Counted from the first letter of the stretch, positions 35,841 through 47,300 are shown. The stretch: 64,000 bases of DNA from Geothrix sp. 21YS21S-2 (GCF_030846775.1 NZ_CP132910.1:2576001-2640000), one strand, 5' to 3'. Numbers and translations are program-made. The notes: generated from the sequence alone by a model not told the origin.

Positions 35841-36950
35841 ATGAGCTTCCCCAAAACCATCGTCTACGCGGCCCTTCCCGCCGTCCTCATCGCCGGGACC
35901 ATCAGCGTCCACCAGTACCGCAAGCACGCGGAGATCGTCCGCCAGCGCGGAACGAAGCTGGAGGGCTTCGTACCCGTCACCCTCGCCCCCGTGGAGAACC
36001 ACGCCTTCCGCGGCGCCATCGCCTTCACCGGCACCCTCCTGGCCGTGAACCGCGCCGAGCTCAAGGCCGAGGTCTCCGGCCGGGTGACCCGCGTCATCGT
36101 CCAGGAGGGCGACCGCGTCGCCGCCGGCGCCGTGCTCTCCGCCCAGGACGAGGACGACCTCCTCCTGTCGGTGCAGGCCGCCGAGGCCCAGCTGGCCCAG
36201 GCCCAGGCCCAGGCCCAGCAGGCCAGGCGCGACAACGAGCGCGCCCAGAGCCTCCTGGAAAAGCGCAGCGTCACCCGCCAGTCCGCGCAGCAGGCCGAGA
36301 CCAACTTCAACGCGGCCATGGCCATGGTCCGCGCCGCCGAAAGCAACCTGGGCCTGGCCAAGAGCCGCCTGCGGAAGTCCCGCATCACCTCCCCCTTCGC
36401 CGGGGAAGTGGCCCAGCGCCTCATCCAGCCCGGCGAGATGCTCACCCCCGGCCAGACGGCCTTCACCGTGGTGGACAACCGCAAGCTCGAGATCCAGGCG
36501 GACCTTCCCGCCGAGGCCGTGGCCGCGGTCAAGCAGGGCATGAAGGCCTCCTTCCGCATCGCCGGCTTCGACCAGCCCTTCGAGGCCACCCTCACCCAGG
36601 TGAGCGGCTCGGTCATGCAGGACGGCCGGACCCTGCGGGTGCGCATGGAGGTGCCCAACACCGACGGCCGCCTCAAGAGCGGCCTCTTCGCCGAGGGCGT
36701 GATCCTGGGCGAAGGCGAGACCCTGCGCCCGGCCCTGCCCAGCGCCATCCTGACCGCCGTGGGCCGCGATGCCGACGTCTTCGTGAACGAGAACGGCGTC
36801 GCCCGGCGCAAGCGGGTGCTCGTCGGCCCCGACCAGGGCGGCTGGCGCTCCGTGGACGGCCTCCCCGTGGGCAGCAAGGTGGTGGCCCAGGGCCGCGACC
36901 TGGTGGCCGACGGCACCCGCCTGCAGTTCGAAACCGAAAAGGGGAAGTGA
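35841..36950 (+). CDS. RND efflux periplasmic adaptor (HlyD/MFP family)
   Basis: A 369-residue membrane-fusion protein. An N-terminal signal-anchor (about residues 6-22) precedes a lipoyl-like domain (ELKAEVSGRVTRVIVQEGD), a coiled-coil hairpin rich in Ala/Gln (about 105-170), the second lipoyl half (SRITSPFAGEVAQRLIQPGE) and a beta-barrel domain. No lipobox is present, so it is anchored by its helix. It bridges the RND pump and the TolC-like duct. A GAGGT site lies upstream; the pump gene starts three bases after its stop. Confidence 0.92.
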   Translation: MSFPKTIVYAALPAVLIAGTISVHQYRKHAEIVRQRGTKLEGFVPVTLAPVENHAFRGAIAFTGTLLAVNRAELKAEVSGRVTRVIVQEGDRVAAGAVLSAQDEDDLLLSVQAAEAQLAQAQAQAQQARRDNERAQSLLEKRSVTRQSAQQAETNFNAAMAMVRAAESNLGLAKSRLRKSRITSPFAGEVAQRLIQPGEMLTPGQTAFTVVDNRKLEIQADLPAEAVAAVKQGMKASFRIAGFDQPFEATLTQVSGSVMQDGRTLRVRMEVPNTDGRLKSGLFAEGVILGEGETLRPALPSAILTAVGRDADVFVNENGVARRKRVLVGPDQGGWRSVDGLPVGSKVVAQGRDLVADGTRLQFETEKGK

Positions 36951-36953
36951 GCC

Positions 36954-39900
36954 ATGTTCCTTTCCGATCTGTCCATCAAGAGGCCCGTGCTGACCACCTG
37001 CGTGATGCTCGCGCTGGTGGTCCTGGGCCTGTTCTCCATCAAGGGCCTGGGCCTCGACAGCTTTCCCAAGGTCGACATGCCGGTGGTCACCATCAGCGTC
37101 ATCTACCCCGGCGCCAGCCCCGATGCCGTCGAGCAGGACGTCATCAAGAAGATCGAGGAGGCCGTCAACCCCATCGAGAAGGTGCGCGAGATCAGCTCCA
37201 CCAGCCAGGACGGCCTGGGCACGGTCACCATCGAGTTCGAGATCGAGCGCGACGTGGACAAGGCCCTGGACGACGTGCGCTCCAAGGTGGGCCAGATCCG
37301 GCGCAACCTGCCCGACACCATCAAGGAACCCATCATCCAGAAGTTCGACCCCGCCCAGCTCCCCGTGCTCAGCCTCATCGTCAAGCCCGACGACAAGCAC
37401 AAGGGCATGAACAACCGCGAGGTCACCCGCATCGCCGACGAGTTCCTCAAGCGCCGCCTGGAGAACATCCCCGGCGTGGGCAAGGCCGAGGTGGTCGGCG
37501 GCTCCACCCGCAACATCCTGGTGCAGGTGGACCCCCAGAAGCTCGAGTCCCTGGGCCTCACCCTGCCCCAGGTGATGAGCGCCCTGGGCCAGGACACCAT
37601 GGCCATCCCCAGCGGCAACCTGCTCACCGAGACCCGCGAGATCAGCGTGCGGGTCGACGCCAAGGCCCGGCGCGTGGAGGACTTCAACAACGTCATCGTC
37701 GGCAACCAGAAGGGCCGGCCCATCGAGCTCCGCGAAGTGGCGACCCTGGTGGACGGCATCAAGGAGAAGCGCAGCCTGGCGCGCATGGACGGCACGGACG
37801 CCGTGGCCCTGGAGATCCAGAAGCAGATCGGGGGCAACACCGTCTCGATGGTCCGCAGCGTCGACGCCGCGGTCAAGCGCCTGCAGCCCGACCTGGCCAA
37901 GATGGGCGTCACGACCGTCAAGGCCAAGGACAACTCCAAGTTCATCAACGACTCCGTCGACGACGTGGTGCTCTCCATCGTCCTGGGCGGCATCCTCACC
38001 GTCATCATCGTCTTCTACTTCCTCAAGAGCTGGCGCTCCACCATCATCACCAGCCTCACCCTGCCCGTGTCGGTCATCAGCACCTTCACCATCATGAAGG
38101 CCCTGGACTTCACCCTGAACACCATGACCCTCATGGCCATCTCGCTGGCCATCGGCATCCTCATCGACGACGCCATCGTGGTGCGGGAGAACATCACCCG
38201 CCACGCCGAGATGGGCAAGGACCACATCACCGCCGCCCGCGAAGGCACCGCGGAGATCGGCCCGGCCGTCATCGCCACCACCCTCTCGATCCTGGCCGTG
38301 TTCATCCCCGTGGCCTTCATGGGCGGCATCGTCGGGCGCTTCTTCTTCTCCTTCGGCATCACGGTGGCCTTCGCCGTGGCCGTCTCGCTCTTCGTGAGCT
38401 TCACCCTGGACCCCATGCTCAGCGCCGTGTGGCCCGATCCCGAGCACGAGAAGGGCTACCAGGAGTCCCACCACGGCCACCGCCGCTTCATCATGAAGAC
38501 CGTCGACTGGTTCAACGACAAGCTGGACGGCTGGGAGGCGTGGTACCGCAGCGCCATCACCTGGGCCATGGACCACCGCTGGACGGTGCTCGGGATCGGC
38601 TTCGGGAGCCTGGTGCTGGCCTTCCTGCTCATGCCCCTCCTGGGCGGGGACTTCATGCCGGACTACGACCGCGGCGACTTCCAGGTGGGCTTCAAGGTGG
38701 AGTCCGGGGCGAGCCTCGAGGCCGCCAAGCGCAAGGCCGCCCAGCTCGAGCACCTCATCGCCACGAAGCCCGACGGCACCGAGAACAGGGAGATCGAGCA
38801 CGTCTACACCACCATCGGCACCGGGCTCAACGGGAGCATCACGGAGGGCTCCATCTACGTGAAGCTCTCCGAGGGCCACCGCCGGGACATGATGTACATC
38901 CGCCGGGAGCTCCGGGACCGCTTCCGGGCCGTGCCCGGGGTGGAGACCGACATCTCCGCCGTATCCGACTTCGGCGACAGCAAGCCCATCGCCCTGGCCG
39001 TCATGTCCCCGGACCGCAGGTCCATGGAGCAGGCCGAACCCATCGTGCGGGAGCTGCTCAAGGGCGTGGATGGCGTCGTGGACGTCTCCAGCAGCAAGGA
39101 CAGGGGCAAGCCCGAGCTGCGCCTGGCCGTGGACCGCAGGCGGGCCTCGGACCTGGGGGTCTCCCCCATGGCCGTGGCGAACCTGGTGCGCCCCCTGGTG
39201 GACGGCGTGGACGTGGCCAAGTTCGAGGACCCCGGCACCGGCGAGCAGTACGACGTCACCGTGCGCCTCTCGGACATCAACCGCTCCCGCGGCGACCTGC
39301 TGGAGGCCATGAGCGTGGGCTCCACCAAGAAGGACAAGGCCGGCAACAACCTGCAGGTCAAGCTCAGCAACGTGGCCCGCTTCGAGGAGACCACGGCCCC
39401 CGCCAGGCTCCAGCGCCGCGCCCTGCAGTCCCAGATACTCATCTCCACCAACAAGGAGGGCCGCTCCCTCAACGAAGTGGTGGCCGACGCCAACCTCAAG
39501 CTGGCCGCGCTGAAGAAGAAGGGCACCCTCCCCGAGGGCGTGGAGGTGGCCTTCACCGGCTCCGCCCGCAACAACAAGGAGACCGCCGGCTACATGGGGA
39601 CCGCCATGCTCATGGCCGTGGCGTTCATCTACTTCGTCCTGGCCAGCCAGTTCGAGAGCTTCAAGCTCCCCATCACCATCATGCTGAGCCTCCCGCTGTC
39701 CATGGTGGGCCTGGTCATGATGCTGCTCATCACGGGCGACGCCCAGAGCATGATGACGAGCATCGGCCTCATCCTCCTCATGGGCCTGGTCACCAAGAAC
39801 GCCATCCTCCTGGTGGACCGCGCCCTGCAGAACATGCGGGAGGGCGGGATGAGCCGGCGGGACGCCCTCATCGAGGCGGGCACCACCCGGTTGCGACCCA

Positions 39901-40121
39901 TCCTCATGACCACCTTCGCCATGGTGGGAGGCATGCTGCCGCTCTTCCTGGCCATCGGCGCCGGCGCCCAGATGCGCGCCCCCATGGCCCGCGCCGTGGT
40001 CGGCGGCATCATCACCTCCACGATGCTCACCCTCATCGTGATCCCGGTGTTCTTCGACCTTCTGGACGCGTTCACGTGGAAGAAGGCCTGGGGCAAACTC
40101 AGGGACCGCCTCCCGCGGTAG
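36954..40121 (+). CDS. RND multidrug efflux permease (HAE1/AcrB-like)
   Basis: A 1055-residue inner-membrane proton-driven pump with the RND plan: a first helix near residues 10-30, two large periplasmic loops, and twelve membrane helices. The proton-relay acidic pair is visible in the fourth helix (GILIDDAIVVREN). Family blocks such as FPKVDMPVVTISVIYPGAS near the start and GLVTKNAILLVD near the end are present. It forms the tripartite pump with the two preceding genes. Substrate is unknown, drugs, detergents or hydrophobic metabolites being usual. A strong hairpin follows nine bases after the stop. Confidence 0.95.
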   Translation: MFLSDLSIKRPVLTTCVMLALVVLGLFSIKGLGLDSFPKVDMPVVTISVIYPGASPDAVEQDVIKKIEEAVNPIEKVREISSTSQDGLGTVTIEFEIERDVDKALDDVRSKVGQIRRNLPDTIKEPIIQKFDPAQLPVLSLIVKPDDKHKGMNNREVTRIADEFLKRRLENIPGVGKAEVVGGSTRNILVQVDPQKLESLGLTLPQVMSALGQDTMAIPSGNLLTETREISVRVDAKARRVEDFNNVIVGNQKGRPIELREVATLVDGIKEKRSLARMDGTDAVALEIQKQIGGNTVSMVRSVDAAVKRLQPDLAKMGVTTVKAKDNSKFINDSVDDVVLSIVLGGILTVIIVFYFLKSWRSTIITSLTLPVSVISTFTIMKALDFTLNTMTLMAISLAIGILIDDAIVVRENITRHAEMGKDHITAAREGTAEIGPAVIATTLSILAVFIPVAFMGGIVGRFFFSFGITVAFAVAVSLFVSFTLDPMLSAVWPDPEHEKGYQESHHGHRRFIMKTVDWFNDKLDGWEAWYRSAITWAMDHRWTVLGIGFGSLVLAFLLMPLLGGDFMPDYDRGDFQVGFKVESGASLEAAKRKAAQLEHLIATKPDGTENREIEHVYTTIGTGLNGSITEGSIYVKLSEGHRRDMMYIRRELRDRFRAVPGVETDISAVSDFGDSKPIALAVMSPDRRSMEQAEPIVRELLKGVDGVVDVSSSKDRGKPELRLAVDRRRASDLGVSPMAVANLVRPLVDGVDVAKFEDPGTGEQYDVTVRLSDINRSRGDLLEAMSVGSTKKDKAGNNLQVKLSNVARFEETTAPARLQRRALQSQILISTNKEGRSLNEVVADANLKLAALKKKGTLPEGVEVAFTGSARNNKETAGYMGTAMLMAVAFIYFVLASQFESFKLPITIMLSLPLSMVGLVMMLLITGDAQSMMTSIGLILLMGLVTKNAILLVDRALQNMREGGMSRRDALIEAGTTRLRPILMTTFAMVGGMLPLFLAIGAGAQMRAPMARAVVGGIITSTMLTLIVIPVFFDLLDAFTWKKAWGKLRDRLPR

Positions 40122-40129
40122 GACGGAGA

Positions 40130-40153
40130 AAGGGCCCGGTTCGCCGGGCCCTT
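40130..40153. terminator. Intrinsic terminator after the efflux operon, possibly bidirectional
   Basis: A perfect ten-base stem (40130-40139 with 40144-40153) around a TTCG tetraloop, followed on the plus strand by a pyrimidine tract CCTCTTC. It lies between the convergent RND and PfpI genes and could serve both. Confidence 0.8.
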
Positions 40154-40170
40154 CCTCTTCAGGGAATGGA

Positions 40171-40752
40171 TCAGGCTTCGATGCGCGTCCCCAGCACCTT
40201 CAGGAACTTCGCGATCCAGTCCGGATGGGCGGGCCACGCGGGGGCGGTGACGAGGTTGCCGTCCACGTGGGCCTTGTCCACGGGGATGTCCACGAAGACC
40301 CCGCGGGCCTCGGTCACTTCGGGGCCCACGGCGGGGTACGCCGAGCAGGGCCGGCCTTCCAGGACGCCGGCCGCGGCGAGAATCTGGGGCCCGTGGCAGA
40401 TGGCGGCGATGGGCTTGCCGGCCTTGGCCATGGCCCGCACCAGGTCCAGGACCTTGGGATTCAGGCGCAGATACTCGGGGGCGCGGCCGCCGGGGATGAC
40501 CAGGGCGTCGTAGTCCTCGGCCCGGGTCTCGGCGAAGGCGGCGTTCAGGGTGAAGCGGTGGCCGGGCTTCTCGGAGTAGGTCTGGTCCCCCTCGAAGTCG
40601 TGGATGGCGGTGCGCACGAAGTCGCCGGCCTTCTTGTCCGGGCACACGGCGTGGACGGTGTGGCCGACCATGAGGAGCATCTGGAAAGGGACCATCACTT
40701 CGTAGTCCTCGACGAAATCGCCGACGAGCATCAGGATCTTCTTCGCTGCCAT
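40171..40752 (-). CDS. DJ-1/PfpI-family protein
   Basis: A 193-residue cytoplasmic protein of the class-I glutamine-amidotransferase-like fold. The nucleophile elbow carries Cys in [10 protein letters not shown] followed by His, and the conserved acidic residue lies in the N-terminal [12 protein letters not shown] segment. Members act as protein deglycases, glyoxalase III-like enzymes or (historically) proteases against carbonyl stress. The precise reaction cannot be read from this. Single gene, converging on the efflux operon with a hairpin between. Confidence 0.88.
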   Translation of the reverse strand: MAAKKILMLVGDFVEDYEVMVPFQMLLMVGHTVHAVCPDKKAGDFVRTAIHDFEGDQTYSEKPGHRFTLNAAFAETRAEDYDALVIPGGRAPEYLRLNPKVLDLVRAMAKAGKPIAAICHGPQILAAAGVLEGRPCSAYPAVGPEVTEARGVFVDIPVDKAHVDGNLVTAPAWPAHPDWIAKFLKVLGTRIEA

Positions 40753-40820
40753 GGGAGCCTCCGGGGTGGGGTGGGGGATAGCTGCCGAATTCTAGCTCCG
40801 CTTGGGTAAAATCCGCCATG

Positions 40821-40847
40821 AAAAAGGCCGGCTCCAGGGAGCCGGCC
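40821..40847 (-). terminator. Intrinsic terminator of the IPT lipoprotein gene
   Basis: On the minus strand a ten-base GC-rich stem (complement of 40826-40847) is followed at once by five Ts (complement of 40821-40825). It lies 20 bases after the stop at 40867. Confidence 0.88.
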
Positions 40848-40866
40848 TCTGGGGTGCCAGGCCGCG

Positions 40867-42444
40867 CTAGGGCAGCACGGTGAAGGTGTCGGTGCTCGCG
40901 GCCGCGGTTCCGAAGGCCGTGAAGGTCACGACGCCCGTGGTGGCCCCGGCGGGAACGGTGGCCGTGATGGTGTTGGGGCCGACCACGATGAAGCTGGCGT
41001 TCGGACCGCTGCCGAAGACCAGGGTGGAATTGCCCGAGGAGGTGGGGTCGGAGAAGCCGGTCCCGGTGATGGTGATGGTGGCGCCGACCTTGCCGCTGAG
41101 GGCGGACAGGGAGGTGATGGAGGGATTCACGGTGAACAGGGAGGGGGAGGAGTCCGATCCCAGCGCATTGGTGACGGAGATGAAGCCCGCGGCGGCGGCG
41201 GCGGGCACCTTCACGGTGAGGGTGGTGTCGCTGGCCACGGTGAAGTCCGGCGCGTCCGCGCCGCCCACGGTCACCTTGGTGACCCCGGTGAACCCGGTGC
41301 CGGTGAGGGTCACCGTCTCGCCGACGGCGGCCTTCTGGGGGGCGATGCCCGTCACGGCGGGCTTGTTGACGGCGTCGGGCACGAAGGTGAAGTTCGAGGA
41401 GCTCGAGCAGGTCAGGCCGTTGGTGGCCACGGTGATGACCCCGGTGGCCGAGCCCGCCTTCACGTTGGCCTTGATCGTGTTCGAGTCGATGACGATGAAG
41501 CTGGAGGCCACGGCGTTGCCGAAGGTGACCTGGGTGGCGCCCGAGAACCCGGTCCCGGTGAGGGTGACCAGGGTGCCGGAGGGCCCGGTGGCGGGGGTGA
41601 AGGCGGAGAGGGTCGGGGTCACCAGGAAGCGCGCCGCCGAGGTGGCCGTCCCCAGGACGCCGGTGAGCTGGATGAAGCCCGAGGCCGCGGCCGAAGGCAC
41701 CTGGACGCTCATCACCGTGTCGCTGGTGACGGAGAAGTAGGAGCTGATCCCGCCGATGGTGGCGCCGGAGACGCCCGTGAAGCCCGATCCCGCGAGGACC
41801 ACGTAGTCCCCGGTCCCGGCCTGGCTGGGCGCGAAGGAGGTGAGCACGGGAGCCTCGACGCCGCCCCCGGAATAGGTGAAGGTGGGCGAGGTGGCGGTGA
41901 GCTGGACGCCGGCGGTGTTCGTGGTGACGGTGATGGGGCCGGTGCTGGAACCCAGGGGCACCACCGCCTGGAGCTGGGTGGAGCTGTTGACGTAGAAGTT
42001 GGCTGCCGGCCCCGTGCCGAATTTGACGATCTGGGCCCCGGTGAAGCCGGTGCCCGTGAGGGTCACGGTGGTTCCCGGGGAGCCGCTGGTGGGGCTGATG
42101 GCGGTGACGGTGGGGATGACGTTGAAGTTGGAGGTGCTCCCGCCGCTGCCCAGGGAGTTCACCACGGCGATGACGCCCGACATGGCCTGGTCGGGCACCG
42201 TCACGGTCATGGAGGTGTTGCTGTGCCGCTTCCAGTCCGCCGTGGCGCCGCCGACGCTCACGGTCGTGGTCCCGTCGAAGCCCGAGCCGGTCAGCTCGAT
42301 GGCGGAGCCGGTGAGGCCCTGCGAGGGCGTGAAGGAGGTGATGACGGGGATCGACGAGGCTGCGGGGTTACTACTCTTGTGGCACCCCACCGCCCCCACG
42401 AGGCAAGCGACCGTCACCATCGACCAGCAGTTTCGTCCGACCAT
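40867..42444 (-). CDS. Lipoprotein with six IPT/TIG repeats
   Basis: A 525-residue exported protein. The signal (VACLVGAVGC) ends at a lipidation-type Cys near residue 21. Six immunoglobulin-like IPT/TIG domains of about 80 residues follow, each opening with a P..G..G..V.LTGTGF pattern: residues near 35, 112, 200, 280, 370 and 450. Repeats are Thr/Ser/Gly-rich and poor in charged residues, as expected of a cell-surface fibre or adhesin stalk. No enzymatic domain is present. It lies 108 bp after recQ on the same strand and has its own terminator. A partner or binding target is unknown. Confidence 0.85.
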   Translation of the reverse strand: MVGRNCWSMVTVACLVGAVGCHKSSNPAASSIPVITSFTPSQGLTGSAIELTGSGFDGTTTVSVGGATADWKRHSNTSMTVTVPDQAMSGVIAVVNSLGSGGSTSNFNVIPTVTAISPTSGSPGTTVTLTGTGFTGAQIVKFGTGPAANFYVNSSTQLQAVVPLGSSTGPITVTTNTAGVQLTATSPTFTYSGGGVEAPVLTSFAPSQAGTGDYVVLAGSGFTGVSGATIGGISSYFSVTSDTVMSVQVPSAAASGFIQLTGVLGTATSAARFLVTPTLSAFTPATGPSGTLVTLTGTGFSGATQVTFGNAVASSFIVIDSNTIKANVKAGSATGVITVATNGLTCSSSSNFTFVPDAVNKPAVTGIAPQKAAVGETVTLTGTGFTGVTKVTVGGADAPDFTVASDTTLTVKVPAAAAAGFISVTNALGSDSSPSLFTVNPSITSLSALSGKVGATITITGTGFSDPTSSGNSTLVFGSGPNASFIVVGPNTITATVPAGATTGVVTFTAFGTAAASTDTFTVLP

Positions 42445-42552
42445 TTCCGTGTTCCTTGCGCAAAGGAGACCACTCCAGGGCGGGGAGAAGCCTGGAATGT
42501 GCTGAAAAAATTGACAACCCCAAGGAAGGTTAGCTGTTCGACCCGAGGGGGG

Positions 42553-44274
42553 TCAAGGGTCCATGGGCTCGGCCAGGAGCCGGAGGAAATCCTCCCCGTA
42601 CGTCTCCAGCTTTTTGGGCCCAACTCCACTGATAGCCATCATTTCCTGCGGGGTGAGCGGCTTGAAACGGGCCATCTGGTGGAGGGTCGCGTCGCTGAAA
42701 ACGATGTACGCGGGGAGGTTCCTGCGGTCCGCGATCTGCTTGCGCAAAGCCTTGAGTTTCAAGAATAAAACCGCATCTCCCCCCCCTTCTTCCGGGGCGG
42801 AGGCCGCGGGCGGAGGAAACTGAAAATTTCCCTTGGGAACCTTTGCCTTCTTGCCCGCACGGGAGCCGCCGAACGCCGCCGCCAGCGGGATTTCGCCCAG
42901 CACGTCCCGCCCCGTGCAGGCGTCGCAGGAGCACCCGCATGCCTCGATGCGCTCGCCGAAGTGCCCGACCAGCGCGCGGTGGCGGCACGACCGGATCTCC
43001 GCGAAATCGTACATGGCGCGGATCTGCTTGCGCTGCACCTGCGCCACCGCGGGGTCGAGACCGTCCAGGAAGCGCTCCAGGCTCATGACGTCCGCCCAGG
43101 AGTAGAACAGCACGCAGTCGGCGTCCGCGCCGTCGCGTCCGGCGCGGCCGATCTCCTGGTAGTAGCCTTCCAGGCTCTTGGGCAGGTCCCGGTGGATGAT
43201 GTAGCGGATGTTGCTCTTGTCGATGCCCATGCCGAAGGCGATGGTCGCGGTGACCACGTCCACGTCGTCGCGCCGGAAGGCCTCCTGGGCGGCCTCCCGC
43301 GCCTGCGGGTCGAGGCCCGCGTGGTAGGCCAGGGCCCGCACGCCGCGGCTGCGCAGGTACTCGGCGGTGGACTCGGTGGACTTGCGCGACAGGCAGTAGA
43401 TGATCCCGCTCTGCCCCGGCCGGGCCCGCACCAGGTCGAAGATGGCCTCCCGCACCTCGGGGGCGTCCCCGCCCTTCTTCACGGCATGGAGCCGCAGGTT
43501 GGGCCGGAAGAAGGAGCCCAGGTAGTCCAGGGGCGCGTTCATGCCCAGCTGGGCGATGATGTCCCGGCGCACCTCCGTGGTGGCCGTGGCCGTGAGGGCC
43601 AGCACCGGCAGGTGCCCGAAGCGCGCCTTGAGTCCCGCCAGGTTCCGGTAGGCGGGGCGGAAGTCGTGGCCCCAGTGGCTGATGCAGTGGGCCTCGTCCA
43701 CCGCGATGAGGCGCAGGTCCAAGCGGTCTAGCAAGGGGCCGACGCTCTGCTCGATGCCCTCCGGCGCCGCGTACACCAGCTCGTACTCGCCGCGGTGCAG
43801 TTGCCGGATGCGCTCCAGGCGCTCGCCGGATTCCAGGGAGGAATTGAGGAACGTGGCCCGGAGCCCCGCGTCCACGAGGGCGTCCACCTGGTCCTTCATG
43901 AGCGCGATCAGCGGCGAGATGACCAGGGTCGTGCCGCCCAGGAGCCTCGCCGGCAGCTGGTAGGTGAGGGACTTCCCCGCCCCCGTGGGCATCACCGCCA
44001 GGCAGTCCCGCCCGGCCATGACCGCGCGGATGACCTCCTCCTGCCCCGGACGGAAGGTGTCGAAGCCGAAGACCGACTTGAGCCGGGCCTTGAGATCCGG
44101 TTCCCCCTTGAGCGCCTCGGCGATCTCCTTGAGGGTGCCGATGGAGCGCGGGTCGAAGGCCCCCGGCTCGGCCCGGTAGCGGTCCCTCAGGGCCCCCAGG
44201 GACTGCCGGCACGCGTCCCGTTCCCCGGATTCGAACAGGAGGCGAAGCGTCTGGATATCTTTTTCAAGGGGCAT
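42553..44274 (-). CDS. recQ: RecQ-family DNA helicase without the winged-helix domain
   Basis: A 573-residue 3'-5' helicase for recombination and fork repair. It has an extra N-terminal segment of about 65 residues, Walker A PTGAGKS (96-102), DEAH box (193-196), the aromatic-rich loop [12 protein letters not shown], and motif [13 protein letters not shown] zinc site follows with Cys430, Cys446, Cys448/450 and Cys453. An HRDC domain occupies about 501-570. Only some 46 linker residues separate zinc site and HRDC, so the winged-helix half of RQC is absent. It is divergent from mfd, sharing a 107-bp spacer. Confidence 0.92.
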   Translation of the reverse strand: MPLEKDIQTLRLLFESGERDACRQSLGALRDRYRAEPGAFDPRSIGTLKEIAEALKGEPDLKARLKSVFGFDTFRPGQEEVIRAVMAGRDCLAVMPTGAGKSLTYQLPARLLGGTTLVISPLIALMKDQVDALVDAGLRATFLNSSLESGERLERIRQLHRGEYELVYAAPEGIEQSVGPLLDRLDLRLIAVDEAHCISHWGHDFRPAYRNLAGLKARFGHLPVLALTATATTEVRRDIIAQLGMNAPLDYLGSFFRPNLRLHAVKKGGDAPEVREAIFDLVRARPGQSGIIYCLSRKSTESTAEYLRSRGVRALAYHAGLDPQAREAAQEAFRRDDVDVVTATIAFGMGIDKSNIRYIIHRDLPKSLEGYYQEIGRAGRDGADADCVLFYSWADVMSLERFLDGLDPAVAQVQRKQIRAMYDFAEIRSCRHRALVGHFGERIEACGCSCDACTGRDVLGEIPLAAAFGGSRAGKKAKVPKGNFQFPPPAASAPEEGGGDAVLFLKLKALRKQIADRRNLPAYIVFSDATLHQMARFKPLTPQEMMAISGVGPKKLETYGEDFLRLLAEPMDP

Positions 44275-44381
44275 GGACCACCGGGCAGGACTCCATTGTC
44301 AGGCCTGGAGCCCCGGATGCCAAATGCCGGTCCCATCCTGCATTCATATTCACTGCTTCTTCCTTGGGGCACACTGATTAC

Positions 44382-47300
44382 ATGAGCAGTCAAGACCGCG
44401 CCGCCCTGAACGACCTCCTCCGCCTGCTGGACCCCGGCGGCCTGGAGGAGGCGGGCGCCCGCCTGCGCTGGACCTCCCCCACCGCCCTGGCCCTCATCCT
44501 GGCGCGCTGGACCAGCGGGGACGGGCGCCAGAAGACCCTTTGGGTGGACGCCCCCACCGAGCTGGAGGCCCAGGTCCTCGCCCACGACCTGGCCGTGGCG
44601 CTCCCCGATGCCCGGGTGGCCCACTTCCCGGGCTTCGCCCCCTTCGCGGGCGGCGAGTCCAGCCCCCCCTTCGTCGTCACCCGCGACCGCCTCGCCACCC
44701 TCATCGGCCTCCTGGAGCACCGGGTGCAGGTGCTGGTCACCGGGCCCCTGGCCGCCCTGGAGCGCCTGCCCCACCCCACCTGGTTCCAGCGCCAGAAGCT
44801 GGAGCTGGCCCAGGGCACCGAGGTGCCCCGCGAGCTCCTGCTGGAGACTCTGGTGGCCCTGGGCTACCGCCGCACCGAGCTGGCCGGGAGCCCCGGCGAG
44901 TTCAGCGCCCGGGGCCTGGTGGTGGACCTGTGGCCCGACCACCTGGACACGCCGCTGCGCCTGGAGTTCTTCGGGGACGAACTGGAGAAGCTGAGCCCCT
45001 TCGATCCGGACACCCAGCGCCGCAGCGGCGAGCTGCTCAAGGCCATCACGCTCTACCCCCGCTTCGAGGGCGAGCGAGGCGAAGGCGGCCCGCTGCTCGC
45101 GGCGGTGGCGAGCCGCGCGGGGCTCACGCCCGAGCCCGAGGACGACCTGGAATTCCGGCGCTCGCGCCTGGCGACCCACGGCCACTTCCCCGGCGAGGAG
45201 CTGTTCTACCCCATGCTCGCCCAGCCCAAGGGCCAGCTGGCGCACTGGGTTCCGCCCTGCCTGCGGGTGCGCCTGGAGCCCCAGTGGGAGGAGGCCGTGG
45301 CCGACCGGGAGCGGGCCCGCATCGGGGAGAGCCTCGCGGTGCTGCGCCGGGGCGGCGTGGTGTGCCCCGAGTTCGAGGACCGCTTCCTGGCGACGGATCC
45401 CAGCCGCACCACCCTCCTGCTCACCGAGTGGCAGAGCGAGGCCACCGTGCCCCTCCAGGCCACGCCCCCCCGGGACTACCACGGCCGTCTCGGGGACCTG
45501 GCCGAGCATCTCCAGGAGCTGGCCCTCTCCGGCCACCGGGTCTTTCTCGCCGGCTCCACCCCGGGCATGCGCGACCGGTTCGGGGAGATCCTCCAGGAGT
45601 ACGAGCTGCCCGTCTCCTTCGGCACCCAGCCGGGGTGCCGCACCGTCCACCTGCCCCTGTCGGCGGGCAGCTTCCTGAAGGAGCCCCGGCTCCTGGTGCT
45701 CACGGAGCGCGAGGTCTTCGGCCGCAAGGCCCTGGCCGCGCCCCCCAAGCGGAGCCGCTCCGCGCCCTTCCTCTCGGACCTGCGGGACCTCAAGCCCGGG
45801 GACCGGGTTGTCCACCTGGACCACGGCATCGGCGAGTTCCTGGGCTTCGGCGCCCTGAACATCGGCGGGGAGGAGCAGGAGGTGGTCCAGCTCCGCTACG
45901 CCGACGGCGGCAAGCTCAACGTCAGCCTGGAACGGGCCGACCTCATCCAGCGCTTCGTCTCCCCCGACGGGGGCCTCGCTCCCCTGGACAAGCTGGGCGG
46001 CGCCTCCTGGGCCAAGGTCAAGCGCCGGGCCAAGAAGGCCATCCGCGACATGGCCGAGGAGCTGCTCAAGCTCTACGCCCAGCGCAAGCTCGAGGCGGGC
46101 CACGCCTACCCCCCGGACGGCCCCGAGATGGCGGAGTTCGAGGCCACCTTCCCCTTCGAGCCCACGCCCGACCAGATCGAGGCCACCGAGGCCATCAAGG
46201 CCGACCTGGAGCGGCCGGTGCCCATGGACCGCCTCCTGTGCGGCGACGTGGGCTTCGGCAAGACCGAGGTGGCCATGCGCGCGGCGGCCAAGGTGGCCCT
46301 GGACGGCCGGCAGGTGGCGGTGCTCTGCCCCACCACCATCCTGTGCTTCCAGCACTTCCGAACCTTCAAGGAGCGCTTCTCGGCCTTCCCCATCCGCATC
46401 GAGATGCTCAACCGCTTCGTGGACGCCGCCGAGGCCAAGGCCATCCTCCAGGACGTGGAGGCCGGCAAGGTGGAGATCGTCATCGGCACCCACCAGCTGC
46501 TGGGCGCCCGGGTGAAGTTCAGCGACCTGGGCCTGGTGGTCATCGACGAGGAGCAGCGCTTCGGCGTGAGCCACAAGGAGCGGCTCAAGAAGATGCGCGC
46601 CAACGTGGACGTCCTCGCCATGAGCGCCACCCCCATCCCCCGCACCCTCCACATGAGCCTGACGGGCCTGCGGGAGATGAGTCTCATCGAGACCCCGCCC
46701 AAGAACCGCCTGGCCATCGAGACCGTGGTGGCCCCCTGGTCAGACGAGCTCATCGCCACCGCCATCCAGTTCGAGCTGCGCCGGGGCGGCCAGGTGTACG
46801 TGGTGCACAACCGCGTGGAGTCCATCGTCACCGTGGCCGCGCGCATCCGGGAGCTGGTGCCCGACGCGCGGGTGGGCGTGGGCCACGCCCAGATGACCGA
46901 CGACGCCCTCGAGGCCGCCATGCTGGGCTTCATGGAGGGCCGCATCGACGTGCTGGTGGCCACAACCATCGTGGAGAACGGCCTGGACGTGCCCAACGCC
47001 AACACGCTCATCGTGCACCGCGCCGACACCTTCGGCCTCTCCCAGCTCTACCAGCTGCGCGGCCGCGTGGGCCGCAGCGACGTGCCCGCCTACGCCTACC
47101 TCCTCATCCCCGGCAAGGGCGAGATCAGCGAGGACGCCCGCAAGCGCCTGCAGGCCCTGGAGGACTTCTCGGAACTGGGCTCGGGCTTCCGCGTGGCGGC
47201 CCAGGACCTGGAACTGCGCGGGGCCGGCAACATCCTGGGCGGGGAGCAGTCCGGCCACATCCACGACATCGGCTTCGAGCTCTACATCAAGCTGCTGGAG

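Noticed and set aside
35781-38879. A 1032-residue minus-strand open frame opposite the efflux genes
   Set aside because: Low-complexity His/Gly/Glu/Asp-rich shadow of the adaptor and RND genes, with no domain and no ribosome site.
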